Shown here: in pieces, positions 16,155-25,023 of the stretch
How the letters are laid out: each line of letters begins with the position of its first letter
Numbering within the stretch: the stretch's first letter is position 1
From: JAWLCA01 sp050485905
GTDB taxonomy: Bacteria; Pseudomonadota; Alphaproteobacteria; Rhodobacterales; Rhodobacteraceae
NCBI GenBank assembly: GCA_050485905.1
Contig: JBJHCH010000011.1
Span: 1 to 47,649, forward strand
DNA length: 47,649 nt
Direction: 5' to 3'
The notes under the pieces: model-generated
Databases searched by the model: none
Told to the model about the DNA's origin: nothing
The model's input: the letters and a program-made list of their open reading frames with translations, nothing else
Program-made: the position numbers and the translations under genes

Positions 16155-16377
16155 CTCCCGGGGCACCGCGCGGTCTCGCAGCCCATGCCGCCCGTCACGA
16201 TGGCAAGGGCTGCTTGAGGATCAGGCTGAAAAAACAGACTTACGGATATGCCGGCGCACCGGCAGGCATCCGTTTCCCCCTGCTGCGCGGTAGGATTTGG
16301 CACTTGTGATGCGCGCAGGCGGCTGGGCGATCCTGTCCCGGTGTCCGAATCCTGCGTGACGTAGGGGAGGAAAACTT

Positions 16378-17631
16378 ATGAAGCGACTACTGATCGGAAC
16401 GGTGTCGGTACTGGCGCTGGGCCTGCCCTCGGTGGCAGCGGCGCAGGACAGCATCAAGATCGGCCTGATTGTCACCCAGGAAGGCACCTTTGCCGAAGGC
16501 GGCACCGACGGCATTCGTGGCTTCGAGCTCGCGCTGGCCAAGTACGGCAACGAAATCAATGGCATCCCGATCGAATGGGTGCTCGGCCCCAGCGATGCGA
16601 CGCCCGATACCGCCGTGCGGCAGGCACGCCGGCTGATTGAGCAGGATGAGGTCGATTTCATTCTCGGCCCGCTCTCAGGGTCCGAAGGCATTGCGCTGCG
16701 CGACTATGCCAAGACCATTCCGGACAAGACGATCATCAACGGCGCCTCGGGCGCTCTTGAGGCCACCTTTGTCGATCCCGCGCCGAACTTCTTCCGGTTC
16801 CATCCTAACGGTTTGCAGTGGGGCGCCGGGCTGGGCCGCTATGCGGTCGAGGAGAAAGGCTGGACCCGCGTCGCAACCGTCGCGGCCGACTATTCCTTTG
16901 GGCACACGAACTTCATGGGCTTCGCGATCGACTTCTGCCAAGCCGGTGGCGAGATCGTCGAACGCTTCTGGGTGCCACTGGGCGCGACGGACTTCGGCGG
17001 CGTGATTGCAGCGTTGCCCGATGATGTCGATGCTATCTACCTTGGCGTTGGCGGCACCGATGCGATCAACTTCCTGAACCAGTACGAGCAGGCGGGTGCA
17101 GATTCGAACTTCCTTGGCGGTTCGATTCTTGCCGACCAGACTGTGCTGACCGCACGCGGCCGCGCCAAGGACGCGCTGATCGGCACGCCGACCTCGGGCC
17201 CGTTCTCGGACGATAACCCTGACGAGGCATGGCAGCAGTTCGTTGCCGACTATCGCGAGATGTTCCCTGACGGGTTCTCGACGCCGACGATCTTTGGCGT
17301 GCTCTACCACGTGTCCACGCTGGGTGTGCTGCAGGCACTGGAAGAGGTCGGGGGCGATCTGAGCGATGGCCAAGTTGCGTTCCGCGAGGCGATGTCAAAC
17401 ATCGAACTGAACTCCCCGCTGGGCGTCATTACCCTCGATGAGAACCGTCAGGCCATCGGCCCGGTCTTCGTGAACGAGGTGGTGGAACAGGACGACGGCA
17501 CTTTGCGCAACACCATGGTCGGGCGGACGGACGGCGTTGCCCAGTCGATGGGCCTCAGCGCCGAAGAGTTTGCAGCCCTCGGCATGCCGGGGCGTGATAC
17601 GCCAGACTGCGACGCACTGGCCGGACGCTAA
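16378..17631 (+). CDS. ABC transporter substrate-binding protein, branched-chain amino acid type
   Basis: This 417-residue periplasmic binding protein has a clear signal peptide (1-22, ending VAAAQD) and a LivK/Peripla_BP_6 fold: IKIGLIVTQEGTFAEGG, then GFELALAKYGNEING, SDATPDTAVRQARRLIEQD and FILGPLSGSEG. It should capture the ligand for the livHMGF-like permease encoded from 19974. Family members bind amino acids, amides, urea or aromatic acids, so the name alone does not reveal the ligand. A strong GGGGAGGA site precedes the ATG. It is followed by two stem-loops (17649-17706), which would allow it to be made in excess of the permease genes. The C-terminus has an acidic tail and a late Cys. 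Confidence 0.93.
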   Translation: MKRLLIGTVSVLALGLPSVAAAQDSIKIGLIVTQEGTFAEGGTDGIRGFELALAKYGNEINGIPIEWVLGPSDATPDTAVRQARRLIEQDEVDFILGPLSGSEGIALRDYAKTIPDKTIINGASGALEATFVDPAPNFFRFHPNGLQWGAGLGRYAVEEKGWTRVATVAADYSFGHTNFMGFAIDFCQAGGEIVERFWVPLGATDFGGVIAALPDDVDAIYLGVGGTDAINFLNQYEQAGADSNFLGGSILADQTVLTARGRAKDALIGTPTSGPFSDDNPDEAWQQFVADYREMFPDGFSTPTIFGVLYHVSTLGVLQALEEVGGDLSDGQVAFREAMSNIELNSPLGVITLDENRQAIGPVFVNEVVEQDDGTLRNTMVGRTDGVAQSMGLSAEEFAALGMPGRDTPDCDALAGR

Positions 17632-17648
17632 GGCAATCAGGACCCTGC

Positions 17649-17706
17649 GGGCCGGGCAACTGCCCGGCCCGATCAGATAAATCAGCCGCAGGCTTGCCTT
17701 GCGGCT
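17649..17706 (+). terminator. Two stem-loops after the binding-protein gene (attenuator or mRNA 3' stabiliser)
   Basis: The first hairpin pairs GGGCCGGGC (17649-17657) with GCCCGGCCC (17662-17670) around a 4-nt loop. A second pairs AGCCGCA (17684-17690) with TGCGGCT (17700-17706). No U-run follows, so these look less like a full rho-independent terminator than the stabilising or attenuating structures commonly found between a binding-protein gene and its permease genes. Confidence 0.55.
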
Positions 17707-17723
17707 CAGGGCCGCACTTAGCA

Positions 17724-18869
17724 ATGTCGCTGATCACCTATCTCACACGGATACATTTCGCGGACCGGGTGCTCCAAGATGCCCTGGCCGAGGAGATGGC
17801 GCATCTGGGCGCGATGCGTCCGCTGCTGATCACCGACGCTGCAGGGGATGCACCGGCCCTGTTCGAGCGACTGCTGGATGCACTGCCAAAAGCCGACGCC
17901 GCAACTTCGGCGCGATGTGTGACAACGCCGGCAGGTGTCGGCGATGCACAGCGACTGTCCAGGATCTACCGGGAACAGGGCTGTGACTCTGTGATCGGCT
18001 TCGGCGGTGCTGCGGCGCTTGACCTGGCGCGGTTGACGGGGGTCTCCGGGGGCGATCCCGACCGCCTGACGCATCTGATTGGCGGTGGTGACCTCCGAGC
18101 GCGCCGAATGACGCTGGTCTGTCCGGTGATCGCCGTGCCGACCGTGACCGAGAACGGACTTGGCCTCTGCTCGACCCTTCGACTGACGGGGCCGAACGGT
18201 GCGAGGATCGTACTTGCGGGGGGCGGCGCGCTGCCGTCTGTTGTGCTGTGCGATCCACGTTTGACGCTGGCCGCTCCGCCGCAGGTGACCGCGGCGGCGG
18301 GAATGGATGCGCTGGCCCTTTGTATTGAGGCCTTTCTAGGAACCGCATTCAACCCCCCGGCCGATGGTATCGCGCTAGAGGGTGCGCGACGCGTAGGCGG
18401 GAACATCGAACGCGCGGTGCGTGATGGCACTGATCTGGATGCCCGGAGAGAACTGCTCGCCGGCGCGCTGAACGGCGGGCTGGCTGCGCAGAAGGGACTG
18501 GGTGGCGGCCACGCGCTCGCCTATGCGCTCGCCGCGGCAATGCAAGCGACACCCGGCGCTATTCTGGCGGGCACCCTGCCACAGACTCTGGGCTTCAACA
18601 CACCCGCAGTGCGCGACCGGCTGCCCTCGCTTCTTGCAGCCCTTGACCTGCCAGTGACCGGCAGCCTTGCCGCGGCGCTGTCGCAACTTGGTCGTCGGCT
18701 TGGCCTGCCGACGCGGCTGGCTCATCCCGCACTCGATCTGTCGGCGCGCACAGAAATCGCACGCGCCGCCGAGGCGGATCCGGCAAACCGAACCAACCCG
18801 CGGCTGGCGCGGGCCGAAGACTACCTTGATATGCTGGACGCGATGCTCGCCCGGGATCCGGCCGCATGA
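17724..18869 (+). CDS. Iron-alcohol-dehydrogenase-fold protein with lost metal ligands
   Basis: This 381-residue protein follows the plan of group III (iron-containing) alcohol dehydrogenases: an N-terminal nucleotide-binding half with IAVPTVTEN and a C-terminal helical half. Key residues are altered. The GGGS dinucleotide loop reads GGAA (94-97) and its usual Lys is Arg103. Of the four metal ligands (FucO pattern Asp, His four residues later, His263, His277), Asp195 and His263 remain, but position 199 is Leu and 277 is Pro. It is therefore unlikely to be a standard Fe/Zn NAD(P) alcohol dehydrogenase. The start at 17724 is supported by length only, as the ribosome site is weak. It sits between the binding-protein and AraC genes. 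Confidence 0.8.
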   Translation: MSLITYLTRIHFADRVLQDALAEEMAHLGAMRPLLITDAAGDAPALFERLLDALPKADAATSARCVTTPAGVGDAQRLSRIYREQGCDSVIGFGGAAALDLARLTGVSGGDPDRLTHLIGGGDLRARRMTLVCPVIAVPTVTENGLGLCSTLRLTGPNGARIVLAGGGALPSVVLCDPRLTLAAPPQVTAAAGMDALALCIEAFLGTAFNPPADGIALEGARRVGGNIERAVRDGTDLDARRELLAGALNGGLAAQKGLGGGHALAYALAAAMQATPGAILAGTLPQTLGFNTPAVRDRLPSLLAALDLPVTGSLAAALSQLGRRLGLPTRLAHPALDLSARTEIARAAEADPANRTNPRLARAEDYLDMLDAMLARDPAA

Positions 18870-18970
18870 CCGTTTCATACCGCCAAGGCAGCGTTCGCGG
18901 CTTGATTTGAGGCCGCATTCGGGTAGGCTTTCTTCTTGCTGCATTGGGGAGAGTGCAGAGGGGGGGTGCG

Positions 18971-19813
18971 ATGAGTAAGGCCGTAGCCGTTTTCCACGGC
19001 GATTTCGGTCGTGTCTGTCTTTACGACATGGACCGGGCGATGGTGCCCCATGCCCACCGAGAGGGACATCTGATCTTTCATGTCCAGGGACCTCCGGGGC
19101 AGGTCGTCGTCGATGGCGAGCCGCATCCGGTGACACCCGGCGTCGCGGTGGCGGTAAGCCCGCTTCAGCCGCATTACTATCGCCCGCTGGATGCCCGCAC
19201 GCCGACGCTGGCGCTGGTTCTCTATATCCGCCCCGGCTGGTTTCTTAACGCCAGCCGCTGCGCGACGTCGTCGCTACGCTTTGGCCGGGTGCCTATCGAA
19301 GTGTCGGACTACCTTGGCCGGCTGGTCTACGAAACGGCCCGGACGATGATGGACCCAGAACTGGACGACCCGCTGCTGGAGGACCGGCTCTGCGCACTGA
19401 CGCAGGCCTGTTTCGACCAGTCCTGGCAGTGGACCGCGCGCTCAGGTGGCGGGTTCATCGACTCAAGCCTGCCATCGCGGGACTACAGGGTGCGCAACGC
19501 GATCCGGTTGATGCAGGACCGGCTGGTCGAGGAACTGGAACTGGACGATGTCGCGCGCGAGGTGGGTCTGTCGCGGCCGCACTTCTACAAGCTGTTCCGT
19601 CAGCAGGTTGGAGTCACGCCCAACGTGTTCCTGAACACGCTGCGGATGGAACAGGCGATCAGCCGCCTTGCCGCCACGCACGAGGCAGTGTCCGATATCG
19701 GCCTCGACCTCGGGTTCTCCAGTCAGGCAAGCTTCTCGCGGTTCTTCATCGCCAACGGTGTCGTGGCGCCGAGCGCCTATCGGCGCAGCGTGCTCACGGC
19801 CGCGGCGCATTGA
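18971..19813 (+). CDS. AraC-family transcriptional regulator
   Basis: This 280-residue regulator has an N-terminal cupin-like sensor (about 1-150, with HAHREGHLIFHV and the VSPLQPHYYRPL segment). A C-terminal double helix-turn-helix (about 170-275) includes LELDDVAREVGLSRPHFYKLFRQ and the AraC hallmark IGLDLGFSSQASFSRFF (both under twenty-four residues, quoted as family signatures in part: DDVAREVGLSRPHFYKLF and GLDLGFSSQASFSRFF). The G-rich AGAGGGGGG run supports the start. Lying between the binding-protein/ADH-like genes and the permease genes, it is the obvious local activator. It probably responds to the imported compound or a metabolite of it. No operator could be pinned down by eye. Confidence 0.92.
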   Translation: MSKAVAVFHGDFGRVCLYDMDRAMVPHAHREGHLIFHVQGPPGQVVVDGEPHPVTPGVAVAVSPLQPHYYRPLDARTPTLALVLYIRPGWFLNASRCATSSLRFGRVPIEVSDYLGRLVYETARTMMDPELDDPLLEDRLCALTQACFDQSWQWTARSGGGFIDSSLPSRDYRVRNAIRLMQDRLVEELELDDVAREVGLSRPHFYKLFRQQVGVTPNVFLNTLRMEQAISRLAATHEAVSDIGLDLGFSSQASFSRFFIANGVVAPSAYRRSVLTAAAH

Positions 19814-19973
19814 GACGGGCCGCAGACCGGCATTTTGCCGACCCACGGCGCAAAGTTGAGACTGTGGGGTATGCCCCTGCCCTGAGCCGCGGGTTACGGT
19901 CTGCGCCATGCGAGAGGGTTTAGGCGGTGGCGGGCTTGGCCTACCGCTGCCTCGTGGCGGCAGCGGACAGTCG

Positions 19974-20990
19974 ATGATGGAGAGCTATTTCAGGCGACAC
20001 CCGATCTGGACCGTGATCCTGGCGGTCCTGATTGCGGCGTCGCTATGGCTGGTGGTAGCGCCCTGGCCCGAGGCGATCGAGGGCGTGCTTGGCCGCAAGC
20101 GCGTGTTCCTGAACGCGATCTTTTCCGGCATCACGTTGGGTGCACTCTACTTTCTTGTCGCCAGCGGCTTCACGCTGATCTTCGGGCTGATGCGCAACGT
20201 CAACCTAGCCCATGGCTCGCTCTACCTTCTGGGCGGCTATCTGGGCTACGAGATATCCGAGGCGACGGGATCCTGGCTGATCGCCTTTCCGGTCGTCTTC
20301 GTCGCCGTGGCGCTGGTTGGAGTTGTGTTGCAGCACGTCGTCTTCCGCCGGATGGAGGGGGAGGAGCTGCGCCAGACGCTGGTGACCATCGGCATCTCGG
20401 TCGTGCTGGCCGACATCATGCTGTGGATCTGGGGCGGGCGGTCCTATACGATCCTGTCGCCCGATTGGCTGAGCGGACCGATCGGACTGCCCATCGTGGC
20501 ACAGGTGCGCGACGGCGGCGAACTGGTCTACATGACCTATCCGCAGGTCCGCATCGCGATCCTGGTCGCGGCCATCGTGATCGGTCTGGGCATGTGGCTG
20601 GCCCTGAACCGCACCCGGATCGGCATGGTGATCCGCGCCGGCGTTGACGACCGCGACATCCTCGCGGCATCGGGCGTGCGGATCCAGTATGTGTTTCTGG
20701 GCGTTTTCGCCTTTGGCGCGGGGCTGGCGGGTATCGCGGGCATCGTCGGCGGTACCTTCCAGTCGCTTTCCCCGGGCGAGGATACGCGGTTCCTGCTGGC
20801 CAGTCTTGTCGTAGTCATCGTCGGCGGCATGGGCTCGATCCCCGGCGCGGCACTGGGCGCGTTGATCATCGGACTGACCGAGCAGTTGGGCTTTGTCTAC
20901 ATGCCCACCTATTCTGTCGTGCTGACCTTCCTGATCCTCGCCGTCGTTCTGGCCTTCCGCCCCGAGGGTCTGCTGGGACGGAGGCGCTAG
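19974..20990 (+). CDS. ABC transporter permease, LivH type
   Basis: This 338-residue integral membrane protein begins MMESYFRRHPIWTVILAVL. An extra N-terminal helix precedes the LivH core: NAIFSGITLGALYFLVASG, then FGLMRNVNLAHGSLYLLGGY, VVFRRMEG and VVVIVGGMGSIPGA, which are LivH-family signatures. It forms the channel with the LivM-type subunit. I chose ATG 19974 because the alternative at 19908 adds an implausible Gly-rich 22-residue tail; neither has a clear ribosome site. It begins the uninterrupted gene run that continues through the molybdenum hydroxylase genes, with 1 nt to the next start. Confidence 0.9.
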   Translation: MMESYFRRHPIWTVILAVLIAASLWLVVAPWPEAIEGVLGRKRVFLNAIFSGITLGALYFLVASGFTLIFGLMRNVNLAHGSLYLLGGYLGYEISEATGSWLIAFPVVFVAVALVGVVLQHVVFRRMEGEELRQTLVTIGISVVLADIMLWIWGGRSYTILSPDWLSGPIGLPIVAQVRDGGELVYMTYPQVRIAILVAAIVIGLGMWLALNRTRIGMVIRAGVDDRDILAASGVRIQYVFLGVFAFGAGLAGIAGIVGGTFQSLSPGEDTRFLLASLVVVIVGGMGSIPGAALGALIIGLTEQLGFVYMPTYSVVLTFLILAVVLAFRPEGLLGRRR

Positions 20991-20991
20991 C

Positions 20992-22038
20992 ATGGCCCTG
21001 GCGGAAAAGACCCGGATCTACCAGCCGATGTGGATCGAACGGATCCCTGCCCCGGTCTGGGCGGTGGGGTTCATCCTGCTGATCATGCCGCTGATCGCCA
21101 ACAGCTTCTTCCTCTATCAGGTGTTCGGCTGGACCTTCGTTCTGGGGATGATCGCGCTGAGCCTGATGTTCCTTGCCGGCTACGGCGGAATGGTCAGCCT
21201 GATCCAGATGTCTGTGGCCGGGCTTGCTGGTTACATGGTGGCGATCATCGGCTCCAGCGGGATCGGCCAGATCAGCCTCGGCCTGCCGTGGTGGATTTAC
21301 CTGCCCGTCGCCATCGCCATCGCGGCGCTTTTCGGCACGCTGGTCGGTGCGCTGGCAGTGAGAACCGAGGGGATCTACACGATCATGATCACCCTCGCCA
21401 TCGCCTCGGCCTTCTTCTACTTCACCCGCCAGAACTACACGATCTTCAACGGCTATGCGGGCTTCAACCTTGTTCTGCCACCGCGCCTGTTCGGGGTGGA
21501 CTGGCGCCAGCCGGTGCCGTTCTACTACCTGTCGCTGGGCTGTGCGGCGCTGGCCTATGCGGCGGTGGTCTATGTCGCGCGCTCGCCCTTCGGCCTTGCG
21601 CTGCAGGGGGTGCGTGACAATCCCCGCCGGATGGCGGCGCTGGGCTTCAACGTCACCGCGCACCGGATCGCGGCCTATACCTTTGCCAGCGTGATCGCCG
21701 CGGTGGGGGGAATACTGCTGGTCTGGCAGAACGCGCAGATCTCGCCCGGCACGGCGGGCATCCCGGCGGTAATCGACATTCTGGTCATCGCGGTGGTCGG
21801 CGGCATCCGCAGACCCATCGGCCCATTCATCGGGGCGCTGATCTACGTGCTGCTGCGCACCTTTTCCCCCGATATCCTGCTGGCGATGGGTGCGGCGGGG
21901 GATCGTTACAAGCTGCTCATCGGCCTTGGTTTCCTCGCCATTGTCTTCTTCTCTCCCGACGGGGTTCTGGGGCTTTGGGACCGCTTGCGCCAACGCATGG
22001 CCGAACGGGGCGATCCGCTCAGGGGGTCGGGCAGATGA
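20992..22038 (+). CDS. ABC transporter permease, LivM type
   Basis: This 348-residue membrane protein with about eight to ten hydrophobic helices shows the LivM family pattern: FLAGYGGMVSLIQMSVAGLAGY, ALAVRTEGIYTIMITLAIA, SPFGLALQGVRDNPRRMAALG and VGGIRRPIGPFIGALIY (first motif quoted in part as AGYGGMVSLIQMSVAG). The EAA-like cytoplasmic loop ALQGVRDNPRRM would contact the ATPases. It pairs with the LivH-type subunit one base upstream. Its stop overlaps the ATPase start (ATGA region, 22035-22038). Confidence 0.92.
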   Translation: MALAEKTRIYQPMWIERIPAPVWAVGFILLIMPLIANSFFLYQVFGWTFVLGMIALSLMFLAGYGGMVSLIQMSVAGLAGYMVAIIGSSGIGQISLGLPWWIYLPVAIAIAALFGTLVGALAVRTEGIYTIMITLAIASAFFYFTRQNYTIFNGYAGFNLVLPPRLFGVDWRQPVPFYYLSLGCAALAYAAVVYVARSPFGLALQGVRDNPRRMAALGFNVTAHRIAAYTFASVIAAVGGILLVWQNAQISPGTAGIPAVIDILVIAVVGGIRRPIGPFIGALIYVLLRTFSPDILLAMGAAGDRYKLLIGLGFLAIVFFSPDGVLGLWDRLRQRMAERGDPLRGSGR

Positions 22039-22841
22039 CGCTGGCGGAGGCTACAACTTCGCGCCGCCTGGGGTCGGTCAGCGCCGGCAATGCGCTGGAG
22101 CTGCGCGGCGTGACGAAGATGTTCGGCGCGCTGTCGGCGATCGCCGATGTCACGATGACCGTAGGGCCGGGCGAACGGCGGGCGGTGCTGGGGTCGAATG
22201 GCGCGGGCAAGACCACGCTCTTCAATTGCGTCACCGGCGACTTCAATCCGACCTCGGGCACGATCAGGCTGTTCGGTGAGGACGTGACCCGCTTTCCCGC
22301 GCATGAGCGGATCCGGCGGGGCCTGCGCCGGACCTATCAGATCTCGCTGCTGTTCGGCGGGCTGTCGGTGGTCGACAACGTCTATCTGGCCTGCCGGGGT
22401 GTCTCTCGCAACCGGTTCTCGCTGATCCGCCCGTTCCGCGGCGATGCGCTGGTGGGGCGTGCCGACGAGTTGATCGAGGCGGTGCATCTGGCATCGGCAC
22501 GCGACACGCTGGTCTCGGAACTCAGCTATGGTCAGCAGCGCCAGTTGGAGATCGCGCTGGCACTGGCCGGAGCACCGCGGCTGATCCTGTTCGATGAACC
22601 GGCGGCCGGTCTTTCGCCAACCGAGCGGGCGGAACTGGTGGCGATCCTGAACGGCCTGCCGGGCCATATCGGCTACATCATCATCGAGCATGACATGGAC
22701 GTGGCCCTGCGCGTGGCTGAGCGGGTGACGATGATGCACAACGGCCGCATCTTCAAGGAAGGCACGCCCGAGGAAATCGAGAGCGACCCCGAGGTGCAGG
22801 AGCTTTACCTTGGCGGCGGGCATGGGGGCGGCCATGGCTGA
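22035..22841 (+). CDS. ABC transporter ATP-binding protein, LivG type
   Basis: This 268-residue cytoplasmic ATPase of the importer has Walker A GSNGAGKTT, the LivG-type Q-loop region RTYQISLLFGGLSVVDNV, signature LSYGQQRQLEIALAL, Walker B LILFDEPAAGLSP and switch His in IIIEHDMD. The signature is LSYGQ rather than LSGGQ, common in LivG-like proteins. It starts inside the LivM gene's last codons and ends 8 nt into the next gene (22834-22841). The C-terminus is Gly/His-rich (GGGHGGGHG), which is unusual and could bind a metal. Confidence 0.92.
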   Translation: MTLAEATTSRRLGSVSAGNALELRGVTKMFGALSAIADVTMTVGPGERRAVLGSNGAGKTTLFNCVTGDFNPTSGTIRLFGEDVTRFPAHERIRRGLRRTYQISLLFGGLSVVDNVYLACRGVSRNRFSLIRPFRGDALVGRADELIEAVHLASARDTLVSELSYGQQRQLEIALALAGAPRLILFDEPAAGLSPTERAELVAILNGLPGHIGYIIIEHDMDVALRVAERVTMMHNGRIFKEGTPEEIESDPEVQELYLGGGHGGGHG

Positions 22842-25023
22842 GCGCAGGACCGGCGCCCCGGTGCTGGAGGTGAGGGGCCTCAACGTCTACTACGGCGCCA
22901 GCCACGCGCTGCAGGGGGTGGACCTGCGTCTGGACAGTGGCGTGCTGTCGGTGGTGGGCCGGAACGGCATGGGCAAGACCACGCTCTGCAAGGCCATTAT
23001 GGGGTTGGTACCAGCCAGCAGTGGGTCGATCACCTTTGCTGGCCAGCCGCTGATCGGCCGCAACCCGGCTGAGATCGCGCAGATGGGTGTTGGCTATGTG
23101 CCCCAGGGCCGTCGTCTATGGCGGTCGCTGACCGTGGACGAGCATCTGCGGATCGTCGCGGGCAATACCGGCGCCTGGACAGTGGACCGGATCTATTCGA
23201 CCTTCCCCCGGCTGGCCGAGCGGAAATCGAACGGCGGCGGGCAGCTATCGGGTGGCGAGCAGCAGATGCTGGCCATCGCCCGCGCCCTGCTGCAGAACCC
23301 CCGGCTTCTGGTCATGGACGAGCCGACCGAGGGGTTGGCCCCGGTGATCGTCGCCCAGGTCGAGGAGATGCTGCTGCGACTGGCCGAAGACGGCGACATG
23401 GATGTGCTGGTGATCGAGCAGAACATCGGCGTCGCCTGCGAGGTCGCCGACCGGGTGGCGATCATGGTCAACGGGCGGATCAACCGGACCGTTCCGGCAC
23501 CGGAACTTGCGTTGGACCGCGACCTTCAGCAGCGCCTTCTGGGCGTCGGCCGCCATGGTGACGCGGCTGAGCTTGCGCCGGTCGCGACCACGGGGCAGGC
23601 AGACCCGGCCGCAGATGGCCCGCGCCCGGTAAAGGTCTATCTGTCCAACCCGAAGCCACCGACACGCTGGTCGCAACCCGCCCCGGTCGCGCAGATCGAG
23701 CGCACGGCACGTCTGCTGACCACCGGTCCGCTGGCCACCGCCGCGCCGCAGGCCGAGATCCGGCCGCTCGCCGCGCCGGGAGAGGCGGTGGTGCTGGTTG
23801 CCGGCACGCTGGACACCAAGGGTGCCGAACTGACCCATATCCGCGACCTGATCCGCGCCGCGGGCCTGCCGGTGCGGCTGGTGGATCTGTCCACCACCGG
23901 CGCCCATTCGGGGGCCGAAATCCCCGCCCATCAGATCGCGGCCTTTCATCCTCGCGGTGCGGCAGGCGTGTTCACCGGGGACCGTGGCGCGGCGGTGGCC
24001 GGCATGACCGAGGCATTCGCGCGCTGGATGGCGCGACAATCGGGCGTCGCCGGCATCATCTCGGCCGGCGGGTCCGGGGGCACCGCCATCGTGGCCCCGG
24101 CGATGCGGGCGCTGCCGGTCGGGGTGCCGAAGCTGATCGTCTCCACCGTCGCCAGTGGCGAGGTGAGCAAATATGTCGGCCCGTCAGACATCATGATGAT
24201 GCATTCGGTGGCCGACGTGCAGGGCCTGAACGCGATAACGCGCGAGGTGCTGGGCAATGCAGCGCAGGCAATGATCGGCATGGTCGCAGCCCGCCGCGCC
24301 GCGCCCGCGCGGGCCAGGGGGGCCGAGAAGCCCGCCATCGGCCTGACCATGTTCGGCGTCACCACGCCCTGCGTGCGCCAGATCACCGCGCGGCTGGGCG
24401 ACGATTACGACTGCCTTGTCTTCCACGCCACCGGCATCGGCGGGCAGTCGATGGAAAAGCTGATCGACGGCGGCAAGATCACCGGCGCCATCGACGTGAC
24501 AACGACCGAGGTCTGCGACCTGCTGATGGGCGGCGTCTTCCCTGCGAATGATGACCGCTTCGGCGCCTTCATCCGCACTCGGATGCCGTGGATCGGATCG
24601 GTGGGCGCACTGGACATGGTCAACTTCGGCGCGCCCGACACTGTGCCCGACCGTTATCAGGGCCGACAGTTCTATCGTCACAACCCTCAGGTCACGCTGA
24701 TGCGCACCACGGCAGACGAAAACACCCGCATGGGCCGCTGGATCGGCGAGAAGCTGAACGCGATGGAGGGTCCGGTGCGCCTGTTCCTGCCCGAGGGCGG
24801 GGTGTCTTCACTCGACGCGCCCGGCCAGCCCTTCGACGACCCGGCAGCACGCGCCGCGCTGTTCACGTCGCTGGAGAGCACCGTGCGCCAGACCGCCAAC
24901 CGGCAGATCATCCGCCTGCCGCACAACATCAACGCGCCGGAGTTTTCCGATGCGCTGGTCGCCGCCTTCCGTGCGCTCCACGGCGGCGGCCGACCCCTGC
25001 GCCGCAAGGAGGCCCGCGCATGA
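22834..25023 (+). CDS. Fusion: LivF-type ABC ATPase + Tm-1-like (UPF0261) domain
   Basis: This 729-residue protein combines two modules in one frame. Residues 1 to about 235 are the second importer ATPase: Walker A GRNGMGKTT (42-50), signature LSGGEQQMLAIARAL (from 138), Walker B LLVMDEPTEGLAP (Asp162), and VIEQN in place of the switch His region, as in LivF. A Pro/Ala-rich linker (about 240-315) follows. Residues about 317-725 match the Tm-1-like/UPF0261 family: VVLVAGTLDTKGAEL, ISAGGSGGTAIVAPAM, FGVTTPCV, VFHATGIGGQSMEKL and LPHNINAPEF. The plant homologue, tomato Tm-1, joins this domain to a TIM-barrel domain, which here is the next gene. The bacterial role is undefined; fusion to a transporter ATPase ties it to uptake of this operon's substrate. 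Confidence 0.93.
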   Translation: MAERRTGAPVLEVRGLNVYYGASHALQGVDLRLDSGVLSVVGRNGMGKTTLCKAIMGLVPASSGSITFAGQPLIGRNPAEIAQMGVGYVPQGRRLWRSLTVDEHLRIVAGNTGAWTVDRIYSTFPRLAERKSNGGGQLSGGEQQMLAIARALLQNPRLLVMDEPTEGLAPVIVAQVEEMLLRLAEDGDMDVLVIEQNIGVACEVADRVAIMVNGRINRTVPAPELALDRDLQQRLLGVGRHGDAAELAPVATTGQADPAADGPRPVKVYLSNPKPPTRWSQPAPVAQIERTARLLTTGPLATAAPQAEIRPLAAPGEAVVLVAGTLDTKGAELTHIRDLIRAAGLPVRLVDLSTTGAHSGAEIPAHQIAAFHPRGAAGVFTGDRGAAVAGMTEAFARWMARQSGVAGIISAGGSGGTAIVAPAMRALPVGVPKLIVSTVASGEVSKYVGPSDIMMMHSVADVQGLNAITREVLGNAAQAMIGMVAARRAAPARARGAEKPAIGLTMFGVTTPCVRQITARLGDDYDCLVFHATGIGGQSMEKLIDGGKITGAIDVTTTEVCDLLMGGVFPANDDRFGAFIRTRMPWIGSVGALDMVNFGAPDTVPDRYQGRQFYRHNPQVTLMRTTADENTRMGRWIGEKLNAMEGPVRLFLPEGGVSSLDAPGQPFDDPAARAALFTSLESTVRQTANRQIIRLPHNINAPEFSDALVAAFRALHGGGRPLRRKEARA

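Noticed and set aside
16180..16211. Imperfect hairpin AGCCC-a-TGCC / GGCA-a-GGGCT after galU as a terminator
   Set aside because: The stem has a mismatch and a 12-nt loop, with no U-run on the plus strand, so I did not call it.
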